Notes under the pieces: generated by a model
Database searches by the model: none
The model's input: only the letters and a program-made list of their open reading frames with translations
Told to the model about the DNA's origin: nothing
Part shown: in pieces, positions 45,324-54,008 of the stretch
Numbering within the stretch: the first letter of the stretch is position 1
Layout of the letters: each line of letters begins with the position of its first letter
Origin: Thalassospira marina
GTDB lineage: Bacteria > Pseudomonadota > Alphaproteobacteria > Rhodospirillales > Thalassospiraceae
Direction: 5' to 3'
DNA: 64,000 nucleotides
Assembly (NCBI RefSeq): GCF_002844375.1
Contig: NZ_CP024199.1
Coordinates: 3,574,001 to 3,638,000 of the forward strand
Made by a program: the position numbers and the translations under genes

Positions 45324-45737
45324 TCATTCCTCGAACGGAATACCGTGTTTGCGCAGCAATGCTTCCATCTTGACCGAACGGCGCGTGATCTGGCGATAGT
45401 TCGACAGCAGAATACGCAAAATGGCGCGAATGAACCGGTCCGAGTCGTTAAGTTTATATTCAAACTGGCGCCGGGAAATGGCGATGACCACGGTACGGTC
45501 CCGCGCGCGGGCCGAAGCCATGCGCGGGGCATCGTCGATCAGGGATAATTCACCAAACAGGCCGCCCGGTTCGATAATGCCAAGCACGACGTCTTCGCCA
45601 TTTTCGCCACCGCCAGCGGTTTTATAAATCTCAACAGAACCTTCCTGCACCACATAGGCGGCACCACCGGGCTTGCCCTCGCGGAAAATGATCTGTCCCG
45701 CTGCAAAGACCTGCCGGTCCATTACCTTTGATGCCAT
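45324..45737 (-). CDS. Stand-alone cyclic nucleotide-binding domain protein
   Basis: The 137-residue protein is a single cNMP-binding (CAP_ED) domain: FAAGQIIFREGKPGGAAYVVQEGSVEIYK and the phosphate-binding cassette GLFGELSLIDDAPRMASARA are clear. There is no helix-turn-helix, so it is not a Crp-type regulator, nor a kinase or channel. A partner protein must carry the output. It lies between the M32 peptidase and thrC on the same strand. The ligand (cAMP, cGMP or other) is unknown. Confidence 0.9.
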   Translation of the reverse strand: MASKVMDRQVFAAGQIIFREGKPGGAAYVVQEGSVEIYKTAGGGENGEDVVLGIIEPGGLFGELSLIDDAPRMASARARDRTVVIAISRRQFEYKLNDSDRFIRAILRILLSNYRQITRRSVKMEALLRKHGIPFEE

Positions 45738-45863
45738 GTGCCTGTCTGGTCCTGTTCGATATATCGTTGGTGCCTGATGGTTGATTTATTCCGGCAAACT
45801 GCCGGGGCTTTGTCAACCATCCGATCACGGCCAAAGCCGCGTTTACAATAGTTTAACCGCCGT

Positions 45864-47351
45864 TTAACTGCCGTAGCGCGTTTGCAGATGCGTAATGAAC
45901 GCTTTTGTCTGCAGCGGTGCGCCAGTGGCGGCCTGCAAAATTTCATCCGTGGTCGCACTGGACCCTTTGCCATGCACATTGGCGCGAAGCCAGATCATCA
46001 GCGGGGCGAAATCACCCTGTGCCAGATTATCCATCAGACCCGGCACCGCATTGCGCGCAGCGGCAAACAGTTGTGCTGCCGCCATCGCCCCCATGGTGTA
46101 GGTCGGGAAATAGCCCCACGCCCCGGATGGCCAGTGAATATCCTGCAGGCAGCCATCGGCATCGTTGGGCGGGGTAATCCCCAGCAGCGATTGCATCATG
46201 TCGTTCCAGGCGGCGGGCAGATCAGCCAGTTTCATATCGCCTTCGATCAGCGCGCGTTCAAGGCGGTAACGCAAAATCACATGGGACGGATAGGTGACTT
46301 CATCGGCATCCACACGGATCAGGCCCGGTTCGACACGGGTATAAAGGCGATAAAGGTTTTCCGCCTCCCACGCCGCACCCTCGCCGTTAAACGCCTTTTT
46401 AAACAGCGGTGCCGCATAGGTCAGAAATTCCTGCGAGCGGCTGGCCTGCATTTCAACCAGCAGCGACTGGCTTTCATGCATGCTCATGCCGCGTGCCTTG
46501 CCAACAGGCTGCAAACGCCAATCGGCAGGCAGGCCCAGTTCATACATGGCATGCCCGGTTTCATGCAGAACACCCATGATGGCACTGGTAAAATCGGCCT
46601 CGTTATAACGGGTGGTCAGGCGTACATCGTCTGCGGTGCCGCCACAAAACGGGTGATGCGAAATATCAAGACGGCCATGGTCAAAATCAAAGCCCACCGC
46701 CTTCATCAGCTCAAGCCCGATAGCCTTTTGCGTTTCAATCGGGAACGGGCCTTTGGGCGAATGGGCCGGGGCTTCGGTTTTCTGACGGTCAATGACGCTG
46801 GCGGTAAAGTCCGGCAGGAAGGCCTCAAGATCGGCAAACAGAGTGTCGATCTTCGCACAGCTCATGGAAGGATCATATTGGTCCAGCAGTGCATCATAAA
46901 CCGAACAGCCCAGGGCCTCGGCCTTGGCGGTGCCAGCCTCAATCGACAGGTCCAGTACGGTTTGCAGTTTGGGCAAAAGCCCCGCGAAATCATTTTCGGC
47001 CCGTGCGGTGCGCCATGCAACCTCGCACGCGGTTGAGGCCCGCGAAATCGCCTCGACCAGATCGCCAGGCACGGCATTGCCATGCACCCATTCGCGTTTC
47101 ATCTCGTTCAGGTTGGCGCGCTGCCAGTCGCTCAGGTTTTCACCTTCGGCTTCGGCCAGAAGGTCCTTTAAGGCGGCATCCTTGATCAGTTCGTTGGACA
47201 TGACATCAAGGGTGGCAAGCTGCTCAGAGCGCGATTCTGCCGCGCCATCGGGCATCATGGTCGCCATATCCCAATGCAGCATACCGCCGATATCCGCCAG
47301 AATGTTCATACGACGAAAACGGCTTTCAAGCGCGAGATAGGCTTTGGTCAT
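45864..47351 (-). CDS. M32-family metallocarboxypeptidase
   Basis: This is a carboxypeptidase Taq-type enzyme removing C-terminal residues from peptides. The zinc motif HETGH is at residues 263-267 (MGVLHETGHAMYELGLP), followed by the ESQSLLVEMQ region holding the third ligand. The N-terminus with LADIGGMLHWDMATMMPDGAAESRSEQLATL is diagnostic. ATG 47351 with GGAG upstream gives 495 residues; a longer frame to 47423 lacks support. Confidence 0.95.
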   Translation of the reverse strand: MTKAYLALESRFRRMNILADIGGMLHWDMATMMPDGAAESRSEQLATLDVMSNELIKDAALKDLLAEAEGENLSDWQRANLNEMKREWVHGNAVPGDLVEAISRASTACEVAWRTARAENDFAGLLPKLQTVLDLSIEAGTAKAEALGCSVYDALLDQYDPSMSCAKIDTLFADLEAFLPDFTASVIDRQKTEAPAHSPKGPFPIETQKAIGLELMKAVGFDFDHGRLDISHHPFCGGTADDVRLTTRYNEADFTSAIMGVLHETGHAMYELGLPADWRLQPVGKARGMSMHESQSLLVEMQASRSQEFLTYAAPLFKKAFNGEGAAWEAENLYRLYTRVEPGLIRVDADEVTYPSHVILRYRLERALIEGDMKLADLPAAWNDMMQSLLGITPPNDADGCLQDIHWPSGAWGYFPTYTMGAMAAAQLFAAARNAVPGLMDNLAQGDFAPLMIWLRANVHGKGSSATTDEILQAATGAPLQTKAFITHLQTRYGS

Positions 47352-47503
47352 GGTGGCTCCGATCCGAAAGCGGGAAACAGGGCCGGGCAAGGCCCGACCT
47401 GACAAAGGCCATTTCCGCAGCATATCTGCGCAAATGGCCGTTGCGATTCACAATCAGATTGAAAAATAGTCTGCCAGCAGGGGGGGCCGCAAGTTCAAAC
47501 CGC

Positions 47504-48217
47504 TCAGGATGCGGGCGGACGGCGATGATAAACGATGAAAATAACCACCAGCGCAACCGCAAGGCAAAACCAGGTAATGGCATATTGCAAATGGTTGTTG
47601 GGCAGTACTACACGCGCCTGGCCGCCTTTGGGCAGGCCGCCGGGATTGGGTGTATCATCGGCTTCAAGATAATAGGGCGATGCCAGTTCCCCCCCGGCTT
47701 CTTCGGCCATGCGGGGCGGATCAACGTAAAACCACTGGTTTTTCAGCGGGTCGTTTTCGGGCTGTGCCCAATGGCGGGGGCGTGCGATCTGGATAACGCC
47801 GGTGACGTCCACCTGGCCGGCAACTTCGCCTTCGGCACGGGTGGCGGGGTCGCGTTTGTCATCGGGCACCCAGCCACGATTAACCAGGATGATGCGGCCA
47901 TCGGCCTGTTCAAGCGGCGTGATCACCTGATAGCCAACACTGCCCTGCATGGTCCGCGCCATCAGATACATTTCCTGATCATGCAGGAAACGGCCATGCG
48001 CGGTTGCCGCCCGAAAGGCAAGGTCGGGGTCGGTTTTGGTCACATCGACGGGGAATTCAACCGGGGCGAGGCTGGCGCGGGCTTCGCGTTCGGCGATCAG
48101 GTTTTCTTTCCAGAACAGGCGTTCAACCTGCCAGACGCACAAAGCCAGCAAGACAAGCAAGGCCAGACCGGCCGTAACCGAGATGGCGACCGTGGGCCGC
48201 GTTTTTAAAATCGCCAT
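47504..48217 (-). CDS. SURF1-family cytochrome oxidase assembly protein
   Basis: SURF1 proteins help heme a insertion into cytochrome oxidase subunit I. It has an N-terminal helix (TVAISVTAGLALLVLLALCVWQVERL), a periplasmic domain with VGYQVITPLEQADGRIILVNRGWVPDDKRDP, and a C-terminal helix (YAITWFCLAVALVVIFIVYHRR). ATG 48217 is chosen over the longer frame to 48268, which would overlap the DUF983 gene. 237 residues. It is the last gene of the oxidase cluster proper. Confidence 0.95.
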   Translation of the reverse strand: MAILKTRPTVAISVTAGLALLVLLALCVWQVERLFWKENLIAEREARASLAPVEFPVDVTKTDPDLAFRAATAHGRFLHDQEMYLMARTMQGSVGYQVITPLEQADGRIILVNRGWVPDDKRDPATRAEGEVAGQVDVTGVIQIARPRHWAQPENDPLKNQWFYVDPPRMAEEAGGELASPYYLEADDTPNPGGLPKGGQARVVLPNNHLQYAITWFCLAVALVVIFIVYHRRPPAS

Positions 48218-48224
48218 AAAGGGC

Positions 48225-48593
48225 CTAGTCCTGTTCCGTGGTCGACCGGTGACGGTATTGCAGGGCAACCATCACCCCCTTCAAGGGCCGCAGCAGCAGA
48301 AGGGTGATGCCGATGACGGTCGGAAACCACAAAACCACATGCAGCCACAAGGGCGGTTGGTACGTCAATTCCACCCATAAGGCAAGGGGGACCACCAGAA
48401 AGCCCAGAATGAAAATGATAAAAACGGCTGGTCCATCCCCCGCATCATGGCCACGCATATCAAGGCCACAAACATCGCAGGTTTCGCGCACCGTTAAAAA
48501 CCCTGAAAAAAGCTTTCCCCCACCGCAGCGCGGGCACTTGCAGGCAAGGCCGGTGCGAATGGGGGAAAGGGGTGGATAATAATCCAGATTCAT
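48225..48593 (-). CDS. DUF983 zinc-ribbon membrane protein
   Basis: A 122-residue protein with two CxxC knuckles (CKCPRCGGGKLF and CDVCGLDMRG) and two hydrophobic helices (AVFIIFILGFLVVPLALWVEL and LWLHVVLWFPTVIGITLLLL). DUF983 proteins sit next to coxC and SURF1 in alphaproteobacterial oxidase operons, but their function is not defined. A role in oxidase assembly is inferred from context only. Confidence 0.9.
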   Translation of the reverse strand: MNLDYYPPLSPIRTGLACKCPRCGGGKLFSGFLTVRETCDVCGLDMRGHDAGDGPAVFIIFILGFLVVPLALWVELTYQPPLWLHVVLWFPTVIGITLLLLRPLKGVMVALQYRHRSTTEQD

Positions 48594-48653
48594 GGGGTGC
48601 TTTTACCTGTCAGGCCAGCAAACCGTTTGGGGCTTCAAACTGTGGCGGTTTTA

Positions 48654-49451
48654 TCAACCGCCCCAGATGTAAACCGAGAAAAACAGGAACAGCCAGACCA
48701 CGTCAACAAAGTGCCAGTACCAGGCGGCAGCTTCGAGGCCGAAATGATGGTCCGGTTTGAAATCACCGCGATTGGCGCGATACAGGCAAACCGCCAGAAA
48801 CACCGTACCGACAAAAACGTGGAAGCCGTGGAAACCGGTCGCCATGTAGAAGGTGGACGGATAGATGCCATCATCAAAGGCAAAGGCCGCATGGTGATAT
48901 TCGTAAGCCTGGCAGGCGAGGAACGAAATACCGAGCAGAACCGTAATCGCCAGGCCCTGCACCATATGCTTTTTGTTGCCTTCGAGGCAGGCATGGTGCG
49001 CCCAGGTCAGGGTGCAGCCCGACAGCAGCAAAATCAGCGTATTGATGAAAGGCAGGTCCCACGGATCAAGAACTTCGATGCCTGCGGGCGGCCATTCGGT
49101 GATCGCGGGGTTGAAATCCAGAAGCGCGCTTTGGAAAAAGGCCCAGAAAAACGCGACAAAGAACATGACCTCGGATGCGATGAACAGCGACATGCCGTAA
49201 CGCAGGCCGATCTGGACGACCGAGTTGTGGTAAATGCGGGATTCACGCACCACATCGCCCCACCAGCGGAACATCACAAACAGGATACCGGCAATGCCGA
49301 TTGCGGCCAGCCAGAAGTCGGTCAGCATGCGGTCAGAATGCATGAAATAGACCATGCCACCGGTAAACAGGCCCGCCGAAAGCGATGCGACCATCGGCCA
49401 CGGGCTTGGGTCTACCAGATGGAACGGATGTTTCTGAGCGTGATCACTCAT
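48654..49451 (-). CDS. ctaE: Cytochrome c oxidase subunit III
   Basis: This is the seven-helix subunit III of the aa3-type oxidase. Diagnostic stretches are HPFHLVDPSPWPMVASLSA, FMFRWWGDVVRES-like (FVMFRWWGDVVRES), FIASEVMFFVAFFWAFF and TGFHGFHVFVGTVFL, ending AWYWHFVDVVWLFLFFSVYIWG. 265 residues. ATG 49451 is preceded by GAGGGGGG. Normal in length and motifs. Confidence 0.97.
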   Translation of the reverse strand: MSDHAQKHPFHLVDPSPWPMVASLSAGLFTGGMVYFMHSDRMLTDFWLAAIGIAGILFVMFRWWGDVVRESRIYHNSVVQIGLRYGMSLFIASEVMFFVAFFWAFFQSALLDFNPAITEWPPAGIEVLDPWDLPFINTLILLLSGCTLTWAHHACLEGNKKHMVQGLAITVLLGISFLACQAYEYHHAAFAFDDGIYPSTFYMATGFHGFHVFVGTVFLAVCLYRANRGDFKPDHHFGLEAAAWYWHFVDVVWLFLFFSVYIWGG

Positions 49452-49521
49452 TGCTCGCCCCCCTCAGTCCTTAAATAAATTACTTGTCAAACCACTCAAT
49501 CCCGAATGCTGGCCCATAAGA

Positions 49522-50277
49522 TCAGCCTCCGCTTTCACTGGACCTGACTTCCACCTGGGCGGCCGTTTTCACGGCGTAAAAGGCAAAAGACAGCTTTATT
49601 TCCGTCAATCCACGTAATGCCGGATCTTCGGCAATGGCCGGATCAACAAAAAAGCTGATCGGCATATCCACATTCTGTCCCGGTTCCAGGCGCTGGGCAT
49701 CGAAACAGAAACACGCCAGCTTGCTGACATATTGCCCTGCTTCGAGCGGGGTGACGCTATAGGCGGCTTCGCCGGTCACAACCCTGTCCGACCTGTTCCG
49801 GGCGGCATAAAATGCCAACCTGTTTTCCCCCAGCGGCACGATCATCGAGGCCTGCTCCGGGGCGAAATCCCAATCCATTGACGGGTCTGACGTGCCGCCA
49901 AAGGATATCTTGATCTTCCCTGTGCCAACGGCTGCATCGGGCGCCGTGGCTTTTTCATTCGTTTTAACGCTGGCCGGCATCACCCGGCCCGATGGCGCCT
50001 CACCCAGTGGTGTTGCGCCCTTTGGGGCATTGGCCCCTGTTATTTTTCCGTCCGCCCCGGCGACATCTGCCTGCGCTGCCTTCGCAGGCAATGCATCTTG
50101 CGCAGTGCCAGCCACCGGGCTGATGCCGGGGCCATCATCAAACAGCCCCGGAACCAGTGCAAATTTGTATCCGGCAAATCCGCCCGCCACGATCGCCGCA
50201 AACCAAAAGATCAATCCCCCGATCTTTCTGCGGTTTTCCTGGTTTTTGCGTTTTCGCCGCGTCATGTTTTCAGCCAC
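49522..50277 (-). CDS. ctaG: Cytochrome c oxidase assembly protein CtaG/Cox11, with atypical linker
   Basis: CtaG delivers copper to the CuB site of subunit I. The C-terminal copper domain is typical: KLACFCFDAQRLEPGQNVDMPISFFVDP. After the N-terminal helix (GGLIFWFAAIVAGGFAGYKFAL) most CtaG proteins have VPLYxLFCxVTG with a conserved cysteine. Here it reads VPGLFDDGPG and is followed by an Ala/Gly/Pro-rich linker of about 70 residues. The protein is thus 251 residues against about 190-200, and lacks that cysteine. The GTG start (50277) overlaps the end of the upstream small gene by 8 bases. Confidence 0.92.
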   Translation of the reverse strand: MAENMTRRKRKNQENRRKIGGLIFWFAAIVAGGFAGYKFALVPGLFDDGPGISPVAGTAQDALPAKAAQADVAGADGKITGANAPKGATPLGEAPSGRVMPASVKTNEKATAPDAAVGTGKIKISFGGTSDPSMDWDFAPEQASMIVPLGENRLAFYAARNRSDRVVTGEAAYSVTPLEAGQYVSKLACFCFDAQRLEPGQNVDMPISFFVDPAIAEDPALRGLTEIKLSFAFYAVKTAAQVEVRSSESGG

Positions 50278-50413
50278 TCATCTTCAGGATGGTGATCACG
50301 AAAAACAGAACGGCAAGTCCCGTCAGGATCGCCAGAAGAACCCAGTTTTTGCGCTTGCGGCTGGCATAAAACGCGGCGAGTTCTTCTTCGGTCATTTTTG
50401 GTTGTTCGGTCAT
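50270..50413 (-). CDS. 47-residue single-helix membrane protein in the oxidase operon
   Basis: ATG 50413 overlaps the ctaB stop (ATGA) and the TGA (50270-50272) overlaps the ctaG GTG start. The product begins MTEQPKMTEEELAAFYASRK and has one transmembrane helix (WVLLAILTGLAVLFFVITIL). A short protein of this form between ctaB and ctaG occurs in many alphaproteobacteria, sometimes called CoxF-like. The double overlap and the charged-then-hydrophobic layout make it convincing. Its role in oxidase assembly is inferred from position. Confidence 0.85.
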   Translation of the reverse strand: MTEQPKMTEEELAAFYASRKRKNWVLLAILTGLAVLFFVITILKMSG

Positions 50414-51336
50414 GCGATGAAACCCTCAAGCCAGATATCGGCCACCATCGCGCCAAACAGCACAAACAGATACAGGATCGAATAGCCAAACATCTTTTGC
50501 GGTGCCTTTTCCTCGGCATTGCGCAAAACACGGATCGCATGGCGCAGGAACCAAAGCCCGGTCATGGCCGCGGTCGCGGCATAAAACACGCCCAGAAGCC
50601 CGGTAAAATACGGCACCAGCGTTACAGGCAGCAGCAGGATGGTGTAAAACAGCATCTGCTTTTTCGTTGCCATATCACCAGCCACCACCGGCATCATCGG
50701 CACGCCAACCTTGGCGTAATCCCCACAGCGAAACAGGGCAAGCGCCCAGAAATGCGGCGGCGTCCACATGAAGATGATCATGAACAGCGCAATCGAATTA
50801 AGGTCGATGCCGCCCGTAACCGCCGCCCAGCCAATCATGGGAGGAAACGCACCAGCCGCCCCACCAATAACGATGTTTTGCGGCGTGCGGCGTTTCAGCC
50901 ACATGGTGTAAACAAAAACATAAAACCCGATCGATACGGCCAGCAGGGCCGCCGCAACCAGATTGATGGCAACCGCCATGACGGTTACCGACACAATCGA
51001 CAGAAGAATCCCCAGCGACAGGGCTTCATCGGCCGGCACCCTACCTGCCGGGATCGGCCGGTTCATGGTGCGTTTCATGTGGATGTCGATATCGCGATCA
51101 TACCACATGTTGATCGATGCCGCCGCACCACTGGCAACGGCAATACAGGCAATGGCAACCAGGGCCAGAAACGGGTGAATATGGCCAGGCGCGATCAGCA
51201 GGCCAACGGCACCGGTAAATACGACAAGCGTCATCACGCCGGGTTTTAACAGCGTGAAATAGTCACGCACGGTCGAAACCGGCATGGCAGGGACGGTGTC
51301 CAGGGTCAGTGTCTGATCAAGTGCGGTCTTGCTCAT
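50410..51336 (-). CDS. ctaB: Protoheme IX farnesyltransferase (heme O synthase)
   Basis: CtaB makes heme O from protoheme and farnesyl diphosphate, the precursor of heme A. The prenyltransferase motif is NMWYDRDIDIHMKRTMNRPIPAG, and the second loop is WTPPHFWALALFRCGDYAKVGVPMMPV. Nine helices fit the 308 residues. ATG 51336 is preferred; the frame is open to 51402 but that would run into the intercistronic hairpin. Confidence 0.96.
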   Translation of the reverse strand: MSKTALDQTLTLDTVPAMPVSTVRDYFTLLKPGVMTLVVFTGAVGLLIAPGHIHPFLALVAIACIAVASGAAASINMWYDRDIDIHMKRTMNRPIPAGRVPADEALSLGILLSIVSVTVMAVAINLVAAALLAVSIGFYVFVYTMWLKRRTPQNIVIGGAAGAFPPMIGWAAVTGGIDLNSIALFMIIFMWTPPHFWALALFRCGDYAKVGVPMMPVVAGDMATKKQMLFYTILLLPVTLVPYFTGLLGVFYAATAAMTGLWFLRHAIRVLRNAEEKAPQKMFGYSILYLFVLFGAMVADIWLEGFIA

Positions 51337-51370
51337 GACAGGCGCGGTCTTCTTTCTGGCTTTGGTGGTT

Positions 51371-51400
51371 GTCTTTCGCCGGATCACCCCGGCGAAAGAC
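51371..51400 (-). promoter_or_regulatory. Intercistronic stem-loop between coxA and ctaB
   Basis: GTCTTTCGCCGG and its exact complement (51371-51382 and 51389-51400) form a 12-bp stem with a 6-nt loop, 14 bases after the coxA stop. No T run follows on the minus strand, so it is more likely an mRNA stability or processing element that keeps coxA expression above the assembly genes. Confidence 0.6.
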
Positions 51401-51414
51401 AAAAGATCGCATGG

Positions 51415-53004
51415 TTACTTGATGCGCGGCAGTTCATCAAAAGTATGGAACGGCGGCGGCGAGCTGACAGTCCATTCAAGGGTGTCGGCATATTCGCCAT
51501 ACGGGTTTGCGGCCGCTTTCTTACCACGAATAAAGGCGTGTGCCACCACACCAAGGAAGAAAATCGTCGCAGCAAACGAGATATACGCACCATAGGATGA
51601 AACAAGGTTCCAGCCCGCAAACGCATCAGGATAGTCGGCATAACGACGCGGCATGCCAGCCAGCCCGAGGAAGTGCTGCGGGAAGAAGGTCATGTTCACG
51701 CCGATAAAGAAGAACCAGAAGTGAATCTTCGCACCGAGGTCCGAAATTTCGTAACCGGTCATTTTGCCGAACCAGTAATAGAAACCGGCAAAGATCGAGA
51801 AAACAGCGCCCAGCGACAGCACATAGTGGAAGTGCGCAACCACGAAATAGGTATCGTGCAGCGGCAGATCCATGCCCGAGTTCGCCAGGATAACCCCGGT
51901 CACACCACCAACGGTGAACAGGAAGATAAAGCCGATCGCCCAGAGCATCGGTGCGCGCAGGCTGATCGAACCGCCCCACATCGTTGCAATCCAGGAGAAA
52001 ATCTTGACCCCGGTCGGCACCGCAATAACCATGGTCGCAGCGGTAAAGTAGGCACGGGTATCAACATCCAGGCCGACGGTATACATGTGGTGCGCCCACA
52101 CGATAAAGCCGACAACACCAATCGCCACCATGGCATAAGCCATGCCGAGATAACCGAAAATCGGCTTGCGCGAGAAAGTGGAAATGATGTGGCTGATGAT
52201 GCCGAAGCCCGGCAGGATCATGATGTAAACTTCGGGATGGCCAAAGAACCAGAACAGGTGCTGATAAAGGATCGGGTCCCCGCCACCGGCCGGATCAAAG
52301 AAGGACGTCCCAAAGTTACGGTCGGTCAGCAGCATGGTGATCGCACCACCCAGAACCGGAACCGCCAGCAAAAGCAGGAATGCCGTCACCAGCATCGACC
52401 AGGCAAAAAGCGGCATTTTATGCAGGGTCATGCCCGGTGCGCGCATATTGCAAATGGTGGTGATGAAGTTGACAGCGCCCAGGATCGAGCTGGCACCCGC
52501 AAGGTGAAGGGCGAAAATAGCCATATCGACCGATGCGCCCGGATGGCCCAGCACGCTTGAAAGCGGCGGATAGACCGTCCAGCCGGTACCGGCCCCTGCC
52601 CCGACGGTTGCCGAAAGAACCAGCAGCAGAAATGCCGGAACCAGCAGCCAGAAGGAAATGTTGTTAAGACGCGGGAACGCCATGTCCGGTGCGCCAATCA
52701 TGATCGGCACGAACCAGTTGCCAAAACCACCGATCATGGCGGGCATGACAACGAAGAACACCATGATCATGCCGTGTGCGGTCACAAGTACGTTGAAAAA
52801 CTGGTGATCTTCGATGATCTGGGTTCCGGGATGCGCGAGTTCCATGCGGAACCAAACCGAAAACGCCCCGCCAATCAGACCTGCCACCAGCGAGAAAATC
52901 AGATACAGCGATCCGATATCCTTATGGTTGGTCGACAGGAACCAGCGGCTGAAAAAACCCGGCGTATGATCGTGATCATGCGCATGTGTATCAGCATGAG
53001 CCAT
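51415..53004 (-). CDS. ctaD: Cytochrome c oxidase subunit I
   Basis: This is the catalytic subunit with heme a, heme a3 and CuB. Heme ligand and CuB histidines are in NVLVTAHGMIMVFFV, WFFGHPEVYIMILPGFG, AHHMYTVGLD and DTYFVVAHFHYVLSLGA. The YI/V-type HPEVY motif with the cross-linked tyrosine marks an A-type oxidase. 529 residues from ATG 53004, which follows GGGAGAG; a frame extending to 53157 would overlap coxB. It follows coxB by 11 bases. Confidence 0.98.
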   Translation of the reverse strand: MAHADTHAHDHDHTPGFFSRWFLSTNHKDIGSLYLIFSLVAGLIGGAFSVWFRMELAHPGTQIIEDHQFFNVLVTAHGMIMVFFVVMPAMIGGFGNWFVPIMIGAPDMAFPRLNNISFWLLVPAFLLLVLSATVGAGAGTGWTVYPPLSSVLGHPGASVDMAIFALHLAGASSILGAVNFITTICNMRAPGMTLHKMPLFAWSMLVTAFLLLLAVPVLGGAITMLLTDRNFGTSFFDPAGGGDPILYQHLFWFFGHPEVYIMILPGFGIISHIISTFSRKPIFGYLGMAYAMVAIGVVGFIVWAHHMYTVGLDVDTRAYFTAATMVIAVPTGVKIFSWIATMWGGSISLRAPMLWAIGFIFLFTVGGVTGVILANSGMDLPLHDTYFVVAHFHYVLSLGAVFSIFAGFYYWFGKMTGYEISDLGAKIHFWFFFIGVNMTFFPQHFLGLAGMPRRYADYPDAFAGWNLVSSYGAYISFAATIFFLGVVAHAFIRGKKAAANPYGEYADTLEWTVSSPPPFHTFDELPRIK

Positions 53005-53015
53005 TGAACTCTCCC

Positions 53016-53867
53016 TCACTCGGCCGAGGCAACGGAAACAGCGTTCGGCAGGGTTGCCGATGCAAACTGTTCCTGAGCCTGCTTGACCCAATCTGCATAT
53101 TCTTCCTTGGTCACGGCCTTTACCGCAATCGGCATATAGGCGTGATTGACACCGCACAGCTCAGAACACTGACCATAGAACGTGGTCCCGGCATATTCGG
53201 CCGGAATGCGGGTCCAGGTTTCGTTGGTACGACCCGGGACGGCATCAAGTTTAATGAACAGCGACGGCATCGCCCAGCTATGAATCACGTCTTCGGACGT
53301 CATCAGCAGGCGAATGTCGGTGTCGACCGGCAGAACAACGGGATTATCCACATCGAGAAGGCGTTTTTTGCCTTCGGAAACGGCTGCATCCTCATCGAGC
53401 ATGAGCGAGTCAAAGGTGAAATCGCCATTATCGGGATATTCGTAGGTCCAGTACCACTGCTTGCCGATGATTTTCAGCGTCATGTCGGCTTCTTCGACAT
53501 GGTCTGCGTAATACAGCAGGCGGAAGGACGGAATGGCGATCACAAGAAGGATCAGGACCGGAACCACCGTCCACGCCACTTCAAGCAGGGTGTGGTGTGT
53601 GGTTTTGGACGGCTTCGGATTGCGCTTGTTGCTGAAACGGAACAGCACATAAAGCAGCAGCGCCAGAACGACAATGACGACAGCCGTCATCAGCCAGACC
53701 AGCAAGGTGAAAAACTTATGGCCCTCAACCGCCACTGGCGAAACTGCGTCCTGAAGACCCAGCTGCCAGGGCTCGGGCTGGCCCACTGCGGCAACCGCAG
53801 ATGAATCCAGTCCCGTCAGAACTGCCAATCCCAGCAACAAAATGGGAAACAGCATCTTGATCGACAT
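53016..53867 (-). CDS. ctaC: Cytochrome c oxidase subunit II
   Basis: Subunit II takes electrons from cytochrome c at its CuA centre. The CuA motif is FYGQCSELCGVNHAYMPIAV. The aromatic region KQWYWTYEYPDNG and two N-terminal helices (FFTLLVWLMTAVVIVVLALLLYVLF and VVPVLILLVIAIPSFRLLYY) follow a signal peptide (LFPILLLGLAVLTGLDSSAVA). ATG 53867 has GAGGGGGC upstream. It is the first gene of the oxidase operon. Confidence 0.97.
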   Translation of the reverse strand: MSIKMLFPILLLGLAVLTGLDSSAVAAVGQPEPWQLGLQDAVSPVAVEGHKFFTLLVWLMTAVVIVVLALLLYVLFRFSNKRNPKPSKTTHHTLLEVAWTVVPVLILLVIAIPSFRLLYYADHVEEADMTLKIIGKQWYWTYEYPDNGDFTFDSLMLDEDAAVSEGKKRLLDVDNPVVLPVDTDIRLLMTSEDVIHSWAMPSLFIKLDAVPGRTNETWTRIPAEYAGTTFYGQCSELCGVNHAYMPIAVKAVTKEEYADWVKQAQEQFASATLPNAVSVASAE

Positions 53868-53912
53868 GCGAATCTGCCCCCTCGCATTACAACTCAAGGC
53901 ATTAGTGCCATT

Positions 53913-54008
53913 TTCGGCAACGCCGAACAGCGTGACATATTTCCGATCGGGAAGGCCCGATCGCTCCCCGAAAATGACCCGCCATGACATTGGACCGCGG
54001 ATCGGTCC
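53913..54008 (-). promoter_or_regulatory. Structured 5' leader of the oxidase operon
   Basis: Three perfect short hairpins lie upstream of ctaC: TTCGGC/GCCGAA (53913-53918 and 53922-53927), CGATCGGG/CCCGATCG (53944-53951 and 53956-53963) and GGACCG/CGGTCC (53992-53997 and 54003-54008). An AT-rich block at 54020-54060 beyond them probably holds the promoter. None has a T run, so they may stabilise or control translation of the leader. Confidence 0.45.
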
